Assembly (NCBI GenBank): GCA_051294375.1
Contig: CM119265.1
Span: forward strand, 7,941,568-8,005,567
Reading direction: 5' to 3'
Source of the DNA: Paraspadella gotoi
Taxonomy: Eukaryota > Chaetognatha
Length of the DNA stretch: 64,000 nucleotides
The notes beneath the pieces are model-generated. The model was given only the letters and a program-made list of their open reading frames with translations. It was not told where the DNA came from and made no database searches. This document shows, one piece after another, positions 45,324-57,622 of the stretch. Numbering within the stretch: the stretch's first letter is position 1; each line of letters opens with the position of its first letter. A program made the position numbers and the translations under genes.

Positions 45324-48124
45324 CTCTCTTGTCCTCTCCTCTCTCGTCTCTCTCTCTTTCTCTCTCTTCCCATTGCTCCACTCCATTCTCCAATCTCCAT
45401 CTCCCTCTCGCTCTCCATTCTTTCTTTCTTTACTACGTTGTTTATCTTTGTTTATTTTCTGTTTCCCCTCTGAAAACCGTTTTCTATTCAATTGTGCGCA
45501 GGAAAGGTAGAGCGAAAAAAAATGCGTTTATTTTTCGCCGAAAAAAATATCTTCGGGGCAGCGGGTCAATGCTAGCTTGGTTTGAGAGTGAATGCTTGCT
45601 TCCTGCAATGGGTGGGAGTTTTGTTCCCATTCTGACTAGCTTGTTTCACGGTTGTTTCAGAGTTTTCTTGTCGTAAGGTATTACATATTTCTTGTCGTAG
45701 TTAATGTTTGTTCGACTGACGAATTGTATCTATTACTTGTACAAAGTCAATGCTTTATTTACAGTAAGAAGAGATAAAAAGAATAAAAAGTATCTTTAAT
45801 CAATAAGAAAAAAAACGAAGTCCAAAGAGCAATAAAATACAACAAAGAAAAATACTTGGAAGAAAATAGACAATCCAATCTTCCTTTCCCATCTGAAAGG
45901 GAAAAAAAGAAGGAAAAAAGAGACGCGAAGGTCAGACGAGTGCAGATTTATCGGCAGGAGCGCTGTGATCGATCGTTGCGGTAAACAAAGGAGCAGTCTC
46001 CCGTAGTCGCGGGTTGTCGTCGTTGTGATCGATGTTGTCGTTGTCTCGTCGCTGTCGTTGCCGGACACGCCCATCGTTGCGCTCGTTATCTCGCCTTTTT
46101 TTTTTCTTCTTTCAAATCCACTTGAGCTTTTTTCTTTATAAGTTTTCCCTTTACGCTTTTCCTTTAAAACCCTTTCGAGTTATTCTATCTTTCCCTTTTC
46201 CTTTTCACTTTCTTCCCTTCACTTTTCCTTTTTTTTTTCTCCCTTCGATTTTTCAATTTTCTCACCCTGGCCCTTAACCTCCCACTACTCAACCCATACT
46301 CACATAGGGTCAGTCTCCCGCCGTTTTCAAAAAGAAGTCGATTCGAGGTTAAAAGTCATTTCGACGCCTTTACTTTTAGGAGATATACAAAAATTCTCTT
46401 CGTGACTCTGATCTTTGTAACGCTCGCCCGTTGTCTGTGACCCTGTCACGCTCACCTCTGACACGTAGAAAAAAATATGGCTTTGTTATTGTCTCTTTAA
46501 GTTTAACGTGCTTGTTATTTGCATCTTTATTAGTTATCGTTATTCGTCATTTAATTTAACCATTTCAGGCGAAACGCGGAACTTTCGATCATGTTTATAT
46601 TACTTTAGTCCTCCACAGCTTGTTAATACAAATAAGTTTGTTATATTTCGTTTTCTCTTGTCCCTTGTCGCTTTTTATACGTAGTAAAAAACAGAAAAAA
46701 ATAAACAAAACAAACAAAAAAACATAAAACGATCGATCGTAAACCTAAGACGATTTCGAATCGACGGGGAAACTAGATTCACCTTTCATCTCCGCGACTT
46801 CGTTTTTCTTCTTCCTTCGCAGCGAGATATGGCGGACTTACCCTGCGTGAAGCGAGCGAACTCACTCTGCGCTCCGCCTTTTCCAACGATCTTTCCCGCG
46901 ACTTTTATCCTCTTTTTTCCCGCGGCGAAATCCCGTTTGATCCAAGGTTGTCCTTCTTTCCTTTCTTTCCTTTCTTATCTTTGACCTCTTTTGACATCTT
47001 TCTTCTCTTTTTTCTCTTTATTCTATTCCTTCCGTTTCTTCTGTTTCTTTTCTTTCTTTTCTTTTCCCTATTTTTTTTGTTTTTTGCTTTTTCTTCTTAA
47101 AGGGTCACTCACTCACTGGCTAAAGCTGTGATATATTTTCCCGTGGATCGGCTGTTTTTCCCTTTTTGTCAAATACAAAAAACTTTTTTAAAAAAATCCA
47201 TAGTTTATTTATTTGCATTGATTTACTGTAAAAAAAATAATATATTTTTTTATTAAATTTTTTAAAAATATTTTTATCTGTTAATTATTCATCGCTGCTC
47301 CACCTATTTCTTATACAATCCAGTGCATCCAGTCTAAAATTCCTCTCCTCCTTGGATCGCCCTTCCTCCCCTACCTCTACCCCACTATCGCCTTTCTTCC
47401 CTTCCTCCCTATATCCCTTCCTCCCCGTACCNNNNNNNNNNNNNNNNNNNNNNNNNNNNNNNNNNNNNNNNNNNNNNNNNNNNNNNNNNNNNNNNNNNNN
47501 NNNNNNNNNNNNNNNNNNNNNNNNNNNNNNNNNNNNNNNNNNNNNNNNNNNNNNNNNNNNNNNNNNNNNNNNNNNNNNNNNNNNNNNNNNNNNNNNNNNN
47601 NNNNNNNNNNNNNNNNNNNNNNNNNNCGTTCCCGTCCTCTTCTTTTCTATTCCTTTTCTTCTCTTTTTTTCTTTTTATTTTCTTCTCTGTTTAATTTTCC
47701 CCCTTTCCTTTTTTTCCCTTTCTTATTTCCTTCTTTCCTCTCTTCCTCTTTTTTCAAGGTCGTCCCTTTCTTCCTCTACGAAAAAAATAAAGATTCGATC
47801 GATGAAGAAAATCTCTCTTGCAAANNNNNNNNNNNNNNNNNNNNNNNNNNNNNNNNNNNNNNNNNNNNNNNNNNNNNNNNNNNNNNNNNTTCGTTTTTTT
47901 TATTTCATAATTCATTCCATAACAATTTGTAAGTTAAGTTAAGTTATGATAACATAACGATATTCTCAAACTCAAGTTGTTACTTTATAGAAAAAAATTG
48001 TAGACAATTTACTGACTCTTCTCGCAACGCCGCCTTTCTGTTTATCTCCGTCCTTCCTCCTGACAACTAAGTTAGGCGTCTTTTAGACAGAAGAGAGGGG
48101 AAAAAAATAACGAGAGAGAGAGAG

Positions 48125-48306
48125 NNNNNNNNNNNNNNNNNNNNNNNNNNNNNNNNNNNNNNNNNNNNNNNNNNNNNNNNNNNNNNNNNNNNNNNNNNNN
48201 NNNNNNNNNNNNNNNNNNNNNNNNNNNNNNNNNNNNNNNNNNNNNNNNNNNNNNNNNNNNNNNNNNNNNNNNNNNNNNNNNNNNNNNNNNNNNNNNNNNN
48301 NNNNNN
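48125..48306. other. 182-N gap inside a (GA)n array, closed in the other arm
   Basis: GA lies on both sides. In the inverted arm the same flanks ('ggggaaaaaaataa' and 'caaccttgcttttgtt', reverse-complemented) are joined at about 57384-57497 by about 100 bp of CT-rich sequence. The real content is probably only (GA)n. Confidence 0.85.
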
Positions 48307-48984
48307 GAGAGAGAGAGAGAGAGAGAGAGAGTGATCTGTTGGGACAACCTTGCTTTTGTTAAAGGGAAATCTGTCTTTTTCCAATTTCCGTTTTGTTCGT
48401 CGACCGAAGTCACTTTCTAAGCAATTGACTCGTTCGCTTGTTGGTTCGTCTTTCTTCATTTGTTTGGCCTTGTTCGTTGTTAGTTTACCTTTGTTTGTCC
48501 ATTATTTTTTTTGTCTTGTTTGTCTTTGTTTCTTTACTTGTCCTGATAGTGATTTGTCGTTGCCATATCACTGTCTTAATTAGGCGATTGGCATAATTCT
48601 TAGTTTTGACATTATTGTTGTATTTAATGCAATTTCTTTAACTTTTTCTACATTCTTTTTCGCTTTGTGTACAATACTCATCACTTTTCTTTTTTTTTTT
48701 TCTTTTTTTTTCTACTCTTCATTTCTTCTATTTTCTTTCTTCTTTCTTTCTGTCTAAATAGCTATCGCATTCTTTCATCGTTTTGTCGAGATTTTTACTC
48801 CTTACTCGTAAAACTTTTTATTTCAAAAACAGAGCAAAAAAAATATCAATTAGCGACAATTCGCTATTTTTTTTTCTCTTTTCTTTTTTTTCAATCCTTT
48901 TTCCATTTGCCTTTCACCAATATCTAATCCTGGCGCCTCCTGTTGTTTCTCTTTCGCGCCGCGTTCTGTTCTATATGGCGTCTC

Positions 48985-49009
48985 NNNNNNNNNNNNNNNN
49001 NNNNNNNNN
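48985..49009. other. 25-N gap, closed in the other arm
   Basis: The flanks are 'ttctatatggcgtctc' and 'accgtgagcgtac'. In the inverted copy the reverse complement reads ctatatggcaccgtgagcgt without a gap (56596-56615). Little or no sequence is really missing here. Confidence 0.9.
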
Positions 49010-49212
49010 ACCGTGAGCGTACTTTTCTCTCTCCTCTTCGTACTTACTATCTTACTCTCTGCAATCGGCAAAAATTGTCACGTCTCTCGTCTCCTCTCGG
49101 TCGTCTCTTCGTCCTCTCTCTGCTCTCTCATCTCTGTCCGTACAATTTTTCTCTTCTCCACGTGCCAGACAACCATTTCAACCGAACCTCGGAGTGATAA
49201 TCAGCATCAATT

Positions 49213-49413
49213 ATGGTCCAGGTTATAAAGGAACGACTTTATGGCGTCTCCTACACGGTGCTTCTCACTTGTGCACTTTGGTTCACATGTGAATGGTTCG
49301 GGAAACTTGGGCGAAATATTATGGGAAATTTACATGAGAACGAAGGAATTGACTATGGAACCGCCAGATTTCGGCGTATGCACTGCGTATCTCTCTCTCA
49401 GGAAGTCTATTGA
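49213..49413 (+). CDS. Small open frame, 66 codons, duplicated in both Z arms
   Basis: ATG at 49213 (context caattATGG) to a stop at 49411-49413. Residues about 10 to 30 are hydrophobic (YGVSYTVLLTCALWFTCEWF) and could form one membrane segment. A second overlapping frame of 72 codons occupies nearly the same place. No family is recognised, and a chance frame is quite possible. The identical copy is on the minus strand at 56200-56400. Confidence 0.2.
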   Translation: MVQVIKERLYGVSYTVLLTCALWFTCEWFGKLGRNIMGNLHENEGIDYGTARFRRMHCVSLSQEVY

Positions 49414-50408
49414 GGCTAAGAAACATCTATCTCTGTGTTGGTGTCTACGGGCTTTTTAGAATGATCGGAGTCGCAGGAGATTAGCAATCATCTGGACAGG
49501 AAAATTAAGCAGGTGGCATCCAAAAAGAACTGGCAGATTAGAAGGGTGAACTGGTTGAATCAATGATGACAACATTTATAGGAAAATAACAATGGTTAGG
49601 CGTGATACAAACATGAACAGTCCTACAAAAGCGGCAAGTAAATCAATATTTTGCCCTAAATTATTTTTAATTTTATAGCATAAGTGGGGTCTGCTCTCGG
49701 TCGGGGCCAGCCAGTGAAAGCCTATATTTATATAAGTAGTAATTAAAGTTATCGTCGTAATATGAGTAGCTAGACGAAATTTCGCAAATGCACAATTTTA
49801 AATTTTAGGCAGGGATCGGATTTGGGATTGCCTTGCAGAAAAGTTATTAATGATCAGAAAGGAGTATCATATTCTTTATTTTAAAAATCTATTGCATTAA
49901 GTTAGTCAATCCCAAATGTAAATGAATACCGAATTCTATCAGAACTGTCACGCCGATGTTTGAATTCCAGCTATAAAGAATCTAGGTTTTGTGGTTTAAT
50001 TATTAGGACTTAGCTTAAGGTACGAGCATATTTTGTGAAAAGAGATTTATACTCTTCTTTTAATTAACTTTTAAGGAGGTGCAATCTGAAATCAGTTCTC
50101 AGAATTAAAAAAAGAAACTATTTTGAAATTTTGAGCATTATATAGCTGTTGTTTTATTGCGTTTACAAACAATTAGTAGAAACAATACATTCAAAAGGGC
50201 ATAACAGCATTACAAGATAAATCGCGTAAGCATTGTAGGCAGGTTTAGGCAATTCAACAAAATATAAAGTATTTATATTAACAGATACGAAAGAAACGCC
50301 GAAAGAAAATAAGGGAAGTGCTTATTACTAGCAAGAATACAGCCTGACGTGGGCTACTGATATTATAGAAAAAAGAAAATAACTACAGATTAGTCTTCTC
50401 ACGTTTCC

Positions 50409-50826
50409 TTATCTAACGGTATCGTGCATTGCATTGTCTCGATTGTCCTTGCAATCGAGAAGAGAGGAAAACTCTGGCATAGTAAATTTTTCGGGGATCT
50501 TCCGATTGTCTTGTCGCTTTAAAAAAAACTCTTCCCCTTCCTTTTTCGGCCTCGAAATGGATTCGGCTTCTTTCTTTATTTTATTCGCTCTCATCCTAGA
50601 TCCGTACTTGCTCTTGACATTTTTCTGCTCGTCCATCTCATGTTTTTGTTTCTTTCCCTTTGAGGTAACACTCTTATTTCACTTTTCACGCCTTTATTCG
50701 TCTTGAAAAAGTCAAATTCTTGTTCTTCGGGGCAGATTGGTTTTGGGCAGGATTCAGATTTAGCAAAATTTTGGGCGAGGAAAGGGAACGGCCTTTTCTT
50801 CAGTTTTCGGCGCCAAGCTACGCCCT
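50409..50826 (-). pseudogene. Lysine-rich open stretch in two overlapping frames (possible broken exon)
   Basis: On the minus strand, a frame following a 3' splice-like 'cttgtttcag' (50826) reads basic, protein-like sequence (for example WRRKLKKRPFPFLAQNFAKS). It runs past 'RVLPQRERNK' and stops at 50591. A second frame, shifted by one base, begins near 50640 and reads another charged stretch (KSKYGSRMRANKIKKEAES) to a stop at 50409. Together they would make about 140 codons with one frameshift. No family is recognised. The mirror copy is at 54787-55204 on the plus strand, with the identical shift. Confidence 0.25.
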
Positions 50827-51922
50827 GAAACAAGCACGATTTTTGAGATTATAACATCGGATTTTTAGTGAGCAAGTTGGTGGAGCTTAGTTAAAAAAAG
50901 CACAAATTATTTTGTCCTTTTTTTTTTCTGCTGCGGGCCTTCCTGGGGCTAGGGAAATTCGAATAGGACGCTCTTTTGGAGAGAGTTGGGAGGAAATTGA
51001 GGAAGGGAGAAAGGGAAAATGAGATAGATGAGAGAGGATGGTTTTGAGATCGCACTGAGACGAATTGGTTCAAGGTTATGCTACGCCTTGTTAAACTTTT
51101 CTTCTAATTTTGATTTTATTACAGCTCCCTGCAAGCCATGAAAGCCAGTAGATCAGATTAAAAACTGGACAGTTTCTTTCATTATATTATTATTACGGCG
51201 AATGCGCATTCATAGAACGATGGACGGGAGGTTGCCACGAAGTAAACTTTGCTGTGGAGTGCGCTTCACACCCTTCTTTCTTTCGCTATTCTTCAACACG
51301 GACGTTATACTGATCAATCTTTCTCAGTTTACATTCTCTTTCCTAAATCTGAATCACTTCAATCATTTCACCGCACAGAGTTTCTTCACTAAAGAGCTTC
51401 TGCACAATTTTCACGTTATACTAGTATTCTCGCGTTGATTCTTTTCTATTTCTTTGAAGTTCACGCCTAGTTCAAAAATTTTTTGATATCGCAATCAATG
51501 TCTACTTTAGAAAGAGGAAAAGACACACACTCTGGAAATTTTAAGTAATATTGTGCCTTTAAAAGCCACGCTTTCATAGAGGGCGCGCGAAGAGACTCTC
51601 GTTATGAGGTGCTGAGGAAACAACTGGAAGAAGATGTCCATTGACTCATCAAAGGATCAAGACCACATTTTTCGGTCACTCGTTGAGAATTCAAAATAGC
51701 GCGTCTTGAGACGGGGCGGCCCGGGACGGGACGGCAACTCGATCAAGACCTCGGAGCTCACGCATGCGGCTTACGTTCATTATTCATATTTTCCAACTAA
51801 ACAGAGAGAGAGAGAGAGAGAGAGGAGGAAAGAGAAGGAGAGAGAGAGAGCAGAGAGAAGAAGAGAGGAGAGAGAGAGAGAGAAGAGAGAGAGAGAGTGT
51901 TTCAAATGTCAAAGCACGCTTT

Positions 51923-52648
51923 CGTATGCAGCTCATAGGTCGCGGAGTCTCACGGCCTGCTTGCCGCGCTTGCGACCCGGCCCACCGCACCCTTATGGCT
52001 CCGCATAATAGAAACACTGTTCCCGTGTTGATCTTTAGCCATAGCGCGCTCATTTTCCATCTTCGACTTCAACTGAAGGGTAAGTTACTAAATTAAAGTT
52101 GTAGCATGATATCAGAATTTTTCCGAGTGTGTGTATCTTGCGCATCGGACAATAAAACTTTTGATCAATATTTAATAGGCGGTTTAGAGCACGCAACAGA
52201 AATCCAAAACAAAAGGGAATAAAGCATGTTTGTTCCTTTACTATAACTTATAAAAGGATAAGGTCTCCTAGTATAGCAGATTCAACATTGCTGACTCGCT
52301 TGGCAAGCAAGAAACCATGTTGCGTGACACGGGTGGCGTGGCTTATCGTCGTCGGAGAGCCAGGAATAGGGTTTCTTTTTTTTCCTGTCGTGATGATTGC
52401 CATTGACGCAGAGTTGAAAGTGTATCGGGAGAGAGAGGAGAGAGCAGAGAGAGAGAGAGAGAGAAGGATGAGAGAGGAGAGAGAGAGAGAGGAGAGGAGA
52501 AGAGAGAGAGAGAGAGAGAGATGTGAAACAAGAGTGGGGTAAGGAGGAGACTTCCGGGGAAAATAGCCGTAATTATCCATAGGATTATATCCCCGGCAAA
52601 GACAAAAAAAGTCTTCAATCAACGTATGTAAAAAACAAAGAGCGACAG

Positions 52649-52706
<58 letters not shown>

Positions 52707-53046
52707 GAGAAGAGAGAAGAGAGAGAGAGAGAGGAGAGAAGAATAAACAAGAGGGGAAGTGAAAAAGAAAAAGACTTGAAAGGCCTAATTTTGACGACGT
52801 TCAACAAGGTAGATCCAATAAAAAAATGCTTTCCGATTTGCCGTTTCGACGGCAACGTCACGATCAAGAGGAAGACGAAATGTAGAATTATAGTCCCAAT
52901 GACGTGCGGTTCGTTCGTTGGCGGCGGCAGACCGCGGCGGACGAGATTTGAGGAGTCCACGGAAACGTCGTGACTTCGCTACGATAATTCCGGAATCGAC
53001 CAGGGCGCGACCGGAAATCCGGTCGATGCGGGAAAGAGGTTGCTGG
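51923..53046 (+). repeat. Segment U, first copy (direct partner 57623-58690)
   Basis: Shared order: 'tatgcagctcata', 'agtctcacggcctgc', 'aacactgttcccgtg', 'aagttgtagcatgatatcag', 'ttgctgactcgcttggcaag', 'gaaagtgtatcg', GA arrays, 'ttttgacgacgttcaa', 'aatccggtcgatgcggg'. The copies differ by indels. Here the GA region (52430-52740) is fully sequenced. Confidence 0.88.
52430..52740 (+). repeat. Two GA-rich arrays with a unique bridge
   Basis: Broken GA runs (52430-52522 and 52648-52737) flank a unique stretch containing acttccggggaaaatagccg and 'ttatatccccggcaaag'. This region corresponds to the 268-N gap in U'. Confidence 0.88.
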
Positions 53047-53047
53047 G

Positions 53048-53079
<32 letters not shown>

Positions 53080-53106
53080 ATTTCCGCATCGGAGAGGAAC
53101 TCGTAA

Positions 53107-53690
53107 TCCGATTTCTTTCGCTTTAACTCTCCCCTTCTTTTCGCCTCGAATGATTCGGCTTCTTTCTTTATTTATTCTCTCATCCTAGATTCTTCTTCTT
53201 ACATTTTCTCTCTCATCTCATTTTTTTTTCTTTCTTTATTCCACTCGAAAAAATCAAATTCTTCGGCCGCGCATCTTTTTTCTTCCTTACTTTTTTTCTA
53301 CCCTTTTCTCTTTTTTTTTATTCAGCTCCCTCACCTCAGTTCTTAATAGCCTTTATTATTCTCGGTTTCTTTGCTGTGAGTCCTTCACACCCTTTTGCTT
53401 TTTAACACGGAGATAGAAATCAGAATTCCTAAATCTGAAACAATAACCACAGAGATAAAGAGCTTTGCAAATTTTAGTAATAGTATCTGCGTTGATGAAG
53501 TTCACTATAAAATTTATTTGATATGAAATTTACTAAAAAAAAAAATTGGAAAAAAGAATAGGAAGCATTTCATAGACCGAACTCTCGTTATAGATCCTCT
53601 AAGATGTCATTCATAAAAATACCGTGAAAAAATCTGTGAAACGATCAACTCTCGCTTACCTTTTCTCTCGTTTTCCCAACTAAACAGAGA
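53107..53690 (+). repeat. Degraded direct copy of part of the Z core
   Basis: 'ctccccttcttttcgcctcg' then 'attcggcttctttctttatt' matches 50533-50585 with bases missing. Later fragments match places up to about 51800, including 'ttttcccaactaaacagaga' at its end. Much of the intermediate sequence is dropped. It then switches directly into the inverted core arm at 53691. Confidence 0.7.
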
Positions 53691-56603
53691 AAAGCGTGCT
53701 TTGACATTTGAAACACTCTCTCTCTCTCTTCTCTCTCTCTCTCTCCTCTCTTCTTCTCTCTGCTCTCTCTCTCTCCTTCTCTTTCCTCCTCTCTCTCTCT
53801 CTCTCTCTCTGTTTAGTTGGAAAATATGAATAATGAACGTAAGCCGCATGCGTGAGCTCCGAGGTCTTGATCGAGTTGCCGTCCCGTCCCGGGCCGCCCC
53901 GTCTCAAGACGCGCTATTTTGAATTCTCAACGAGTGACCGAAAAATGTGGTCTTGATCCTTTGATGAGTCAATGGACATCTTCTTCCAGTTGTTTCCTCA
54001 GCACCTCATAACGAGAGTCTCTTCGCGCGCCCTCTATGAAAGCGTGGCTTTTAAAGGCACAATATTACTTAAAATTTCCAGAGTGTGTGTCTTTTCCTCT
54101 TTCTAAAGTAGACATTGATTGCGATATCAAAAAATTTTTGAACTAGGCGTGAACTTCAAAGAAATAGAAAAGAATCAACGCGAGAATACTAGTATAACGT
54201 GAAAATTGTGCAGAAGCTCTTTAGTGAAGAAACTCTGTGCGGTGAAATGATTGAAGTGATTCAGATTTAGGAAAGAGAATGTAAACTGAGAAAGATTGAT
54301 CAGTATAACGTCCGTGTTGAAGAATAGCGAAAGAAAGAAGGGTGTGAAGCGCACTCCACAGCAAAGTTTACTTCGTGGCAACCTCCCGTCCATCGTTCTA
54401 TGAATGCGCATTCGCCGTAATAATAATATAATGAAAGAAACTGTCCAGTTTTTAATCTGATCTACTGGCTTTCATGGCTTGCAGGGAGCTGTAATAAAAT
54501 CAAAATTAGAAGAAAAGTTTAACAAGGCGTAGCATAACCTTGAACCAATTCGTCTCAGTGCGATCTCAAAACCATCCTCTCTCATCTATCTCATTTTCCC
54601 TTTCTCCCTTCCTCAATTTCCTCCCAACTCTCTCCAAAAGAGCGTCCTATTCGAATTTCCCTAGCCCCAGGAAGGCCCGCAGCAGAAAAAAAAAAGGACA
54701 AAATAATTTGTGCTTTTTTTAACTAAGCTCCACCAACTTGCTCACTAAAAATCCGATGTTATAATCTCAAAAATCGTGCTTGTTTCAGGGCGTAGCTTGG
54801 CGCCGAAAACTGAAGAAAAGGCCGTTCCCTTTCCTCGCCCAAAATTTTGCTAAATCTGAATCCTGCCCAAAACCAATCTGCCCCGAAGAACAAGAATTTG
54901 ACTTTTTCAAGACGAATAAAGGCGTGAAAAGTGAAATAAGAGTGTTACCTCAAAGGGAAAGAAACAAAAACATGAGATGGACGAGCAGAAAAATGTCAAG
55001 AGCAAGTACGGATCTAGGATGAGAGCGAATAAAATAAAGAAAGAAGCCGAATCCATTTCGAGGCCGAAAAAGGAAGGGGAAGAGTTTTTTTTAAAGCGAC
55101 AAGACAATCGGAAGATCCCCGAAAAATTTACTATGCCAGAGTTTTCCTCTCTTCTCGATTGCAAGGACAATCGAGACAATGCAATGCACGATACCGTTAG
55201 ATAAGGAAACGTGAGAAGACTAATCTGTAGTTATTTTCTTTTTTCTATAATATCAGTAGCCCACGTCAGGCTGTATTCTTGCTAGTAATAAGCACTTCCC
55301 TTATTTTCTTTCGGCGTTTCTTTCGTATCTGTTAATATAAATACTTTATATTTTGTTGAATTGCCTAAACCTGCCTACAATGCTTACGCGATTTATCTTG
55401 TAATGCTGTTATGCCCTTTTGAATGTATTGTTTCTACTAATTGTTTGTAAACGCAATAAAACAACAGCTATATAATGCTCAAAATTTCAAAATAGTTTCT
55501 TTTTTTAATTCTGAGAACTGATTTCAGATTGCACCTCCTTAAAAGTTAATTAAAAGAAGAGTATAAATCTCTTTTCACAAAATATGCTCGTACCTTAAGC
55601 TAAGTCCTAATAATTAAACCACAAAACCTAGATTCTTTATAGCTGGAATTCAAACATCGGCGTGACAGTTCTGATAGAATTCGGTATTCATTTACATTTG
55701 GGATTGACTAACTTAATGCAATAGATTTTTAAAATAAAGAATATGATACTCCTTTCTGATCATTAATAACTTTTCTGCAAGGCAATCCCAAATCCGATCC
55801 CTGCCTAAAATTTAAAATTGTGCATTTGCGAAATTTCGTCTAGCTACTCATATTACGACGATAACTTTAATTACTACTTATATAAATATAGGCTTTCACT
55901 GGCTGGCCCCGACCGAGAGCAGACCCCACTTATGCTATAAAATTAAAAATAATTTAGGGCAAAATATTGATTTACTTGCCGCTTTTGTAGGACTGTTCAT
56001 GTTTGTATCACGCCTAACCATTGTTATTTTCCTATAAATGTTGTCATCATTGATTCAACCAGTTCACCCTTCTAATCTGCCAGTTCTTTTTGGATGCCAC
56101 CTGCTTAATTTTCCTGTCCAGATGATTGCTAATCTCCTGCGACTCCGATCATTCTAAAAAGCCCGTAGACACCAACACAGAGATAGATGTTTCTTAGCCT
56201 CAATAGACTTCCTGAGAGAGAGATACGCAGTGCATACGCCGAAATCTGGCGGTTCCATAGTCAATTCCTTCGTTCTCATGTAAATTTCCCATAATATTTC
56301 GCCCAAGTTTCCCGAACCATTCACATGTGAACCAAAGTGCACAAGTGAGAAGCACCGTGTAGGAGACGCCATAAAGTCGTTCCTTTATAACCTGGACCAT
56401 AATTGATGCTGATTATCACTCCGAGGTTCGGTTGAAATGGTTGTCTGGCACGTGGAGAAGAGAAAAATTGTACGGACAGAGATGAGAGAGCAGAGAGAGG
56501 ACGAAGAGACGACCGAGAGGAGACGAGAGACGTGACAATTTTTGCCGATTGCAGAGAGTAAGATAGTAAGTACGAAGAGGAGAGAGAAAAGTACGCTCAC
56601 GGT
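53691..56603 (-). repeat. Z core, right arm (perfect inverted copy of 49010-51922)
   Basis: Reverse complement of 49010-51922 without a single indel, judged from constant coordinate sums and identical translated segments. The mirror small frames lie at 56200-56400 (minus) and 54787-55204 (plus). The arms are separated by 1768 bp. Confidence 0.95.
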
Positions 56604-57405
56604 GCCATATAGAACAGAACGTCGGCGCCGAAAGAGAAACAACAGGAGGCGCCAGGTTATGATATTGGTGAAAGGCCAAATGGAAAAAGGCATTGAAAAA
56701 AAAAGAAAATGAGATAAAAAAAATAGCGAATATGTCGCCTAATTGATATTTTTTTAATGCTCTGTTTTTCAAATTAAAAGTTTACGAGTAAGGACGTAAA
56801 AAATTCGACAAAACCGCATGAAAAATGCGCCCCATGAGCTAATGGAACTATAAATGAAAAGATAGAAATCGAACCTAATAGTAGAAATGAAGAGTATCCG
56901 TGTAAAAAAAAAAACAAGAATTAAGAAAAAAGAAACAAGAAAAGTGATCTATAAAGAGTATTGTACACAAAGCGAAAAAGAATGTTAAAAAGAGAAGATA
57001 TAAGATTAAAATTGCCCATTAATACAACAATAATGTCAAAACTAAAACCGATCATTATGCTAATCGCTCACAATTATTGTAAACTTAGTGAAATTTATTG
57101 GCAACGAACAACCATCACTATAACAGGTTTAATCTAAGTGACAAGAAATACAAATCCACAAACAGACTAATTATAGATATATAGAATAATAGGACATTAA
57201 CTATTTAACCGTATATATACTAACAACGAACAAGGCCAAACAAAATGCAAGAAAGATCGAACCAACAACCACTGCGAACGAGCAATAATTTGCTTTAAGT
57301 TTACAAGTGACTTTCGGTCGACGCAACAAACGGAAATTTGGAAAAAGCAGATTTCCTTAACAAAAGCATGGTTGTCCTTTCAACAGTTCGATCTTCTCTC
57401 TCCTT

Positions 57406-57446
<41 letters not shown>

Positions 57447-57545
57447 CTTCTCTCTCTCTCTCTCTCTCTCTTCTCTCTTCTCTCTCTTTATTTTTTTCCC
57501 CTCTCTATCTGTGTGTCTAAAAGCTACGCCTATCATCCTCTTCTC
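56604..57545 (-). repeat. Outer part of Z right arm, indel-rich
   Basis: Inverted copy of 48068-49009 and the region between. It spans both gaps of that arm. It includes a CT array (57409-57475) equal to the (GA)n array around the 182-N gap. It ends just before the 25-N gap at 57557. Confidence 0.88.
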
Positions 57546-57622
57546 CCTCTCCTTTTNNNNNNNNNNNNNNNNNNNNNNNNNGAGAGAGAGAGAGAGAGAG
57601 TTTTTCACTGCATAAACAGCCA

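Larger units (their letters stand above)
41621..48067. other. Pyrimidine-rich and triplet-rich DNA without a supported gene
   Basis: The block contains a (CT)n array (41879-41967), AT-rich DNA with a 36-N gap (42520), a polypyrimidine tract (42590-43520), an alanine-codon patch (43769-44102), a short GA array (about 44560) and CpG-rich DNA (44700-44945). CT-rich DNA lies at 45285-45420, pyrimidine tracts at 46085-46275 and 46950-47095, and gaps at 47432 and 47825. I recognise no protein domain in any frame. Confidence 0.6.
48068..49009 (+). repeat. Outer part of Z left arm, with two gaps
   Basis: This matches the reverse complement of 56604-57545, with indels. Anchors are 'gtcttttagacag', 'ggggaaaaaaataa' and 'tggcgcctcctgttgtttct'. 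The gaps at 48125-48306 and 48985-49009 are both spanned by sequence in the partner. Confidence 0.88.
49010..51922 (+). repeat. Z core, left arm (perfect mirror of 53691-56603)
   Basis: Paired coordinates sum to 105613 throughout. The same peptides appear at 49213-49413 and 56200-56400, at 50434-50706 and 54907-55179, at 51202-51438 and 54175-54411, and at 51706-52008 and 53680-53907 over their shared part. There is therefore no indel between the arms over 2913 bp. Contents are AT-rich DNA, two short open frames and a GA-rich patch (51801-51899). Confidence 0.95.
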
